Positions 17,745-21,105 of a stretch of 21,105 bases of DNA are shown here, piece after piece (the stretch's first letter is position 1; every line of letters begins with the position of its first letter). The notes beneath the pieces are model-generated. The model was not told the origin of the DNA and did not search any database. It worked only from the letters and a program-made list of their open reading frames with translations. The position numbers were made by a program, and so were the translations under genes. This DNA is from Obelidium mucronatum (Eukaryota > Chytridiomycota > Chytridiomycetes > Chytridiales > Chytriomycetaceae), in NCBI GenBank assembly GCA_025765595.1, contig JAIVFH010000422.1, forward strand, positions 1 through 21,105, given 5' to 3'.

Positions 17745-18432
17745 ATGTTTCCATCAATGACATCCGGCGGCTCTAGCCGTGCAGCTCAAGTCCCAGGAGG
17801 ACAACCGCCTTTCGGAGAGCCTGTTGTCTATGGCCCAAGAAGGCATCCGGACCCAGATTACTTCAACCCGATTCTCTTCCGTATCCCTGAAGGCACCAGA
17901 GCCATGGCTTGTGTCCGTATGAACGTCTGGGGCCGACCAGACTACTACTCAACCATGAAGCCAGCGCAACTCAGAGATAAGATTCCTGAGGACCTCTACC
18001 GTGCCCGCATGGAAGCTTTGAATGAGCAGCTGACAAACGAAGGATACCCGTCCTTGATCCGTATGCACCGTATTGGACTTTGGACAAACGTTATTGGATG
18101 GGCCATTTTCGTTGGTGGTTGTATTGCGGGATTCATGACCGGAGACCCGCTGTGGGTCCTTGCCTGTGTGATTTGTAAAGTCGTTGTCATGTGGATGCCA
18201 ATGTCGGCGCCGTATGTTGAAATGGTGAAGGAGCACGTTGAGAAGTGGAATGAAGAGGACAAAGTGGCGTAACTGGTTGATCAAGGCTCTCCCATGGAGA
18301 AACGGAGAGTTGCAATCGTTGCTGACTGTTACCATCAACTACTATGAATACGAAGACAAGCCATTGGAAGGAATTTCCGTGGAGGCCCTTCCTGTGTATG
18401 CACAAAAGGGTGACGGGGCGATTGCCTCATAG
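17745..18432 (+). pseudogene. Array member G: recent copy of F with a frameshift
   Basis: G matches F almost base for base. At about 18269 six bases of F (ggacgc) are replaced by a single t, a net loss of five, so the frame ends at TAA (18270-18272) after 175 residues. The remaining coding sequence, through to the EALPVYAQKGDG tail, is intact in another frame up to the stop at 18432. Before the break I count about 14 silent changes against one amino acid change (PDPEY to PDPDY), so G was under selection until recently. The truncated product would keep both helices but lose most of the C-terminal domain and the LPVY motif. An assembly error is the other explanation. Confidence 0.75.
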
Positions 18433-18474
18433 AATTTTTCTCCCAATGATTGGTAATAGTGTCTATCTTATATA

Positions 18475-18480
18475 AATAAA
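18475..18480 (+). terminator. Polyadenylation-like AATAAA after member G
   Basis: TATAAATAAAT at 18471-18481 corresponds to the signal after F and lies just before the convergent end of the HP1-like gene at 18537. Confidence 0.45.
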
Positions 18481-18536
18481 TCCATTTCTATATCATGGCT
18501 TTTTAATTAATATTCAGTTTGCGGTAATTTTTTTTT

Positions 18537-19968
18537 TCAACCTTGGCTCGTTGTTTTCTTGAAGGATATTTTGGGAATCATAAAGTCTACAAGAGCTCTA
18601 CAGCACTTTTCCCTTGCAAGACTCAAGGGAATGGCAGATCGTTTGATGCTATCGCCCTGGCTCATGAAGGTATTATCTTTCCAGATGATGTGCACTTGAA
18701 GTTGGTCTCCATTTGTAGGGTCCGCGTCTTGAGTTATGGTCTGGACACGTTCCACATATGGATCCCATGAGTCAAGTTGTAAAATTTGATGAGCGAATTT
18801 CTGAACGTCTGTCATTGGGAATAGGGTGGGATTCACCAGGATTTTCTGCTCCTGATTCAACCGGCTTTGTTTTCTCTAAAAAGAAACCCCATGATTTTAA
18901 ACAAAAAGAGCTAATAGAACGAAATGAAACCAATAAATGCATTACTATCATTCACATTATCAGGAACCGCAGTTGACGAGGTGGCAACTTTACTGGACAA
19001 TCTTTCATTTCGCGTTTCATCAAGCATTGTGGACTCTGGCATCGCTTCGTCTTTTTTTTTAGGTTCGAGAACATATGAGTTTCACAGCAGCTGGAAGAAC
19101 GTAAATTAAGTGGGAAGGGAACAACAATACCTTCAAGTTCCTCGATTCGATTCTCAGGCACCGCTGGCAAAAAAACGCCCTTTTCTACTTCGATTCCGAG
19201 TCCAAAGTGGTGGCAACTGCCTTCTTCGATTACTTCCTCCGTGTACGCTGTGGTTGTTGTTGTAGTGTCAGCATGATCCTCCTCTGTGGAATCTAAAGGT
19301 GGGCGATCGTCGATTTCAGAGGAGGTATCGGAATCCTTTTGAAAACGCGCGCTTTCTTCTGAGGGGCTGCGTCTGCGTTTTTTAGAAGGTGGTTTTTGTT
19401 GACCACTCGAACGATTGAGTGATGAGCCAAGCTGCCGTTGCACGGATCTTGGGAAACTGTCGAAATGCTCGTCCTGATACGCCTCGAGTATTCCAGTTGC
19501 CTATTTTAGTTGAGAGGGGGGAAGGGGTCGAATTATGATCAAAATGCTTGGAGTTTTTAAACGAGAACCACACACCAAAAAACAACCTTAGACTTACCAT
19601 GAACGATTCACTGGGTTCCCAAGAGTTGTCTGACGAAGGATATCCAGACCACTTGACGTGATATTCCATCCGCAAACGTCTCTGTTTTGAGGGAATAATA
19701 CGTTGTTAAATGCGCTTAAAGCTTCCGGACTCCCCCTCCCTCCACTGATCGCAAATGAGTTCCTTTTTTTTTCCAGAAAACTTACTTTATTGTACCGGTG
19801 ATTGATAATCTCTTCTACGATAAAGACCTGTTCTCCCTGATCGCTCGTGTCACTGTCGGAAGCTGCGTCTTGATCCATTCGCCTACTGCTACTACTGCCA
19901 CCTTCTTCAAGGCGATCCCTTCGACTTTTCTTTGCATTTCTCTTTACTGAAGCCGGCGGAGTTTTCAT
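18537..19968 (-). CDS. HP1-like chromodomain and chromo shadow domain protein
   Basis: Five exons on the minus strand: 19968-19786, 19681-19598, 19500-19131, 19050-18956 and 18875-18537, giving 356 aa. The chromodomain (about 47-100) spans the first three exons: VFIVEEIINHRYNK, RRLRMEYHVKWSGY and SSDNSWEPSESF. The methyl-lysine cage would be Phe49, Trp72 and Tyr75; Tyr is usual at the first position. A long acidic, Ser/Thr-rich hinge with a KKRRR patch follows. The C-terminal 80 residues look like a chromo shadow domain: SWDPYVERVQTI, LQVHIIWKD, then the helices ending REKCCRALVDFMIPKISF. HP1/Swi6 proteins bind H3K9-methylated nucleosomes and dimerise through the shadow domain to build heterochromatin. 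The ATG at 19968 is the first in frame. The acceptor of exon 4 follows nine A residues, and the exon 4 boundaries are the least certain part. Confidence 0.82.
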
Positions 19969-20113
19969 TCGAGGAAAAAGGGAGAAGGCCAAAGTATGAT
20001 ATTATAAAATCTATTTTTTTTTTTCAATGAACAAAACACATAAACCCACTCAGCCCCGCGAAAATATAATCTAAAAACGAGTTCCCGCGCTTTTTTTCTT
20101 CTCTTTTTTTTTG

Positions 20114-21103
20114 TTAAACGCTTTTGAGGTACTCTGTCACGTCTCGCCATCCATACTGTTCCGATAACTCAATCGCAGCAGCAAGTGTTTCACAATCACC
20201 ATCATCATCATCATCATTATCATTATCATTGACCACCGCGTCCTTGTTTTGACGACTTGATTCCACAATCACTTTGACAGTCTCCAAATGCCCATACCGT
20301 GCAGCATGCATTAAACACGTCCATCCTTCATCATCCTTCACAGAAATCAAGCCGCGTCTCTTGTTTGAAGAGCCGTGTCCCGAAGAAAAGTGGTTCAACA
20401 GGGTTGAGACAGTGAGTGTGGCGCCGGACCATGATGCGATATGAAGGGCTGTCCATCCGCCCTTTTTGCAAGTGAGGAATGGATCTGCGCCGTGTTTCAG
20501 TAGGACTTGGATGACGCGGCTGTTGTCGGAAGAGAGCTTGGATGCGGAATGGAGGGGTAGGTATCCTTTGCTGTCGTAGATGCAATTTATAATATCTGAA
20601 AACGAGCAGACAGTGGCGGTGGCGCGGTCATCGGTGTCAGTGGTGGTGGCTTCAAGAAAGATTCGAGGGTTTGCGAGAGTGGGTAAGGATATCGAGGCCG
20701 AGGCTGTTGGGAGAGTTACGAGAGAATGAATGTAGTGCTGTTGAGTATTAATAGCGATACTGTTGCTTGTCACGTTTGTGATGGCTTCTTGAATTCTAGT
20801 GGGTGAAACGGGTCCAGTGCTTTGAGGATTCCGGGATGCGTCTTGAGCAATACAGAATTGGCCGAAAATGGACTCTAGTGGCGCGAAACTGTCGCTGATG
20901 GACATTGCGGATTCAGGTATTTGTGTTGTAATGTACTTGCGAAAAGTGGTAAAAGAGGCGTGGTGTTTGATGTGAGGGTCTTGAAATGCAGACTTCAATG
21001 AGGGTAACGATGTGATTATTGTAGGATATTGGTTTTGCAGGGCGGCTGTGAAAATTGACCAGGGAACTGGTTGCATGGGATCGGCAACGTCTGCATTAAT
21101 CAA
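20114..21103 (-). CDS. Ankyrin repeat protein (5' partial)
   Basis: The minus-strand frame is open from the right edge of the window to a stop at 20114-20116, and no clear start ATG is visible, so the N-terminus probably lies outside. About three ankyrin repeats are evident in the second half: KGYLPLHSAS...VIQVLLKHGADPF, GGWTALHIASWSGATLTVSTLLNHF, and EGWTCLMHAARYGHLETVKVIVESS. An acidic Asn/Asp run encoded by an ATC/ATT microsatellite (about 20197-20230) follows, then a short helix ending EYLKSV. The first 150 residues match nothing I recognise. Ankyrin repeats mediate protein binding, and no specific partner can be inferred. The gene ends 145 nt upstream of the HP1-like start, in the same orientation. 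Confidence 0.8.
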   Translation of the reverse strand: MINADVADPMQPVPWSIFTAALQNQYPTIITSLPSLKSAFQDPHIKHHASFTTFRKYITTQIPESAMSISDSFAPLESIFGQFCIAQDASRNPQSTGPVSPTRIQEAITNVTSNSIAINTQQHYIHSLVTLPTASASISLPTLANPRIFLEATTTDTDDRATATVCSFSDIINCIYDSKGYLPLHSASKLSSDNSRVIQVLLKHGADPFLTCKKGGWTALHIASWSGATLTVSTLLNHFSSGHGSSNKRRGLISVKDDEGWTCLMHAARYGHLETVKVIVESSRQNKDAVVNDNDNDDDDDGDCETLAAAIELSEQYGWRDVTEYLKSV

Positions 21104-21105
21104 GA

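Overview
This is a eukaryotic, very probably fungal, gene-dense window of about 21 kb. Evidence: spliceosomal introns of roughly 49-200 nt with GT...AG ends, short intergenic gaps, a kinesin tail, a secreted pepsin-type protease with a likely GPI tail, a CDF cation transporter, a lipoxygenase-like protein and an HP1-type chromatin protein. The gene style (many very short introns, moderate GC) would fit an early-diverging fungus such as a chytrid, but that placement is inference.

Layout. 1-3225 (+): stalk and tail of a kinesin-4-like motor whose head lies outside the window. 3592-5216 (+): A1 aspartic protease in three exons. 5217-6400 (-): relics of a truncated, frameshifted copy of the next gene. 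6501-8203 (-): a PH-domain-like protein with an unusually GC-rich first exon. 8321-18432 (+): a tandem array of seven related two-TM membrane protein genes, called here members A to G, interrupted by a CDF transporter (9440-10715, between A and B) and a lipoxygenase-like gene (13912-15249, between D and E). 18537-19968 (-): HP1-like chromodomain plus chromo shadow protein in five exons. 20114-21103 (-): ankyrin repeat protein running off the right edge.

The main point of interest is the array. I do not recognise the family. Each intact member has a conserved cytosolic block (a -RP-x-RLE-K-IP-x-LTY-x-TRM-x-x-LN-like core), a two-helix membrane hairpin, a short C-terminal domain and an LPxY motif at or near the C-terminus. 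Four members also carry a PPxY motif just before the conserved block. PPxY and LPxY are ligands of WW domains in NEDD4/Rsp5 ubiquitin ligases, so these proteins look like candidate membrane adaptors for such a ligase. Members A to E share a phase-0 intron at the same place; F and G have lost it and are near-identical recent copies, G being broken by a small deletion.

The two genes embedded in the array are themselves odd: the CDF protein lacks the His of both transmembrane metal-site motifs, and the lipoxygenase-like protein has Cys where the second iron-binding His is expected. Whether the array and these enzymes act together is not shown by the sequence; co-location is the only link.
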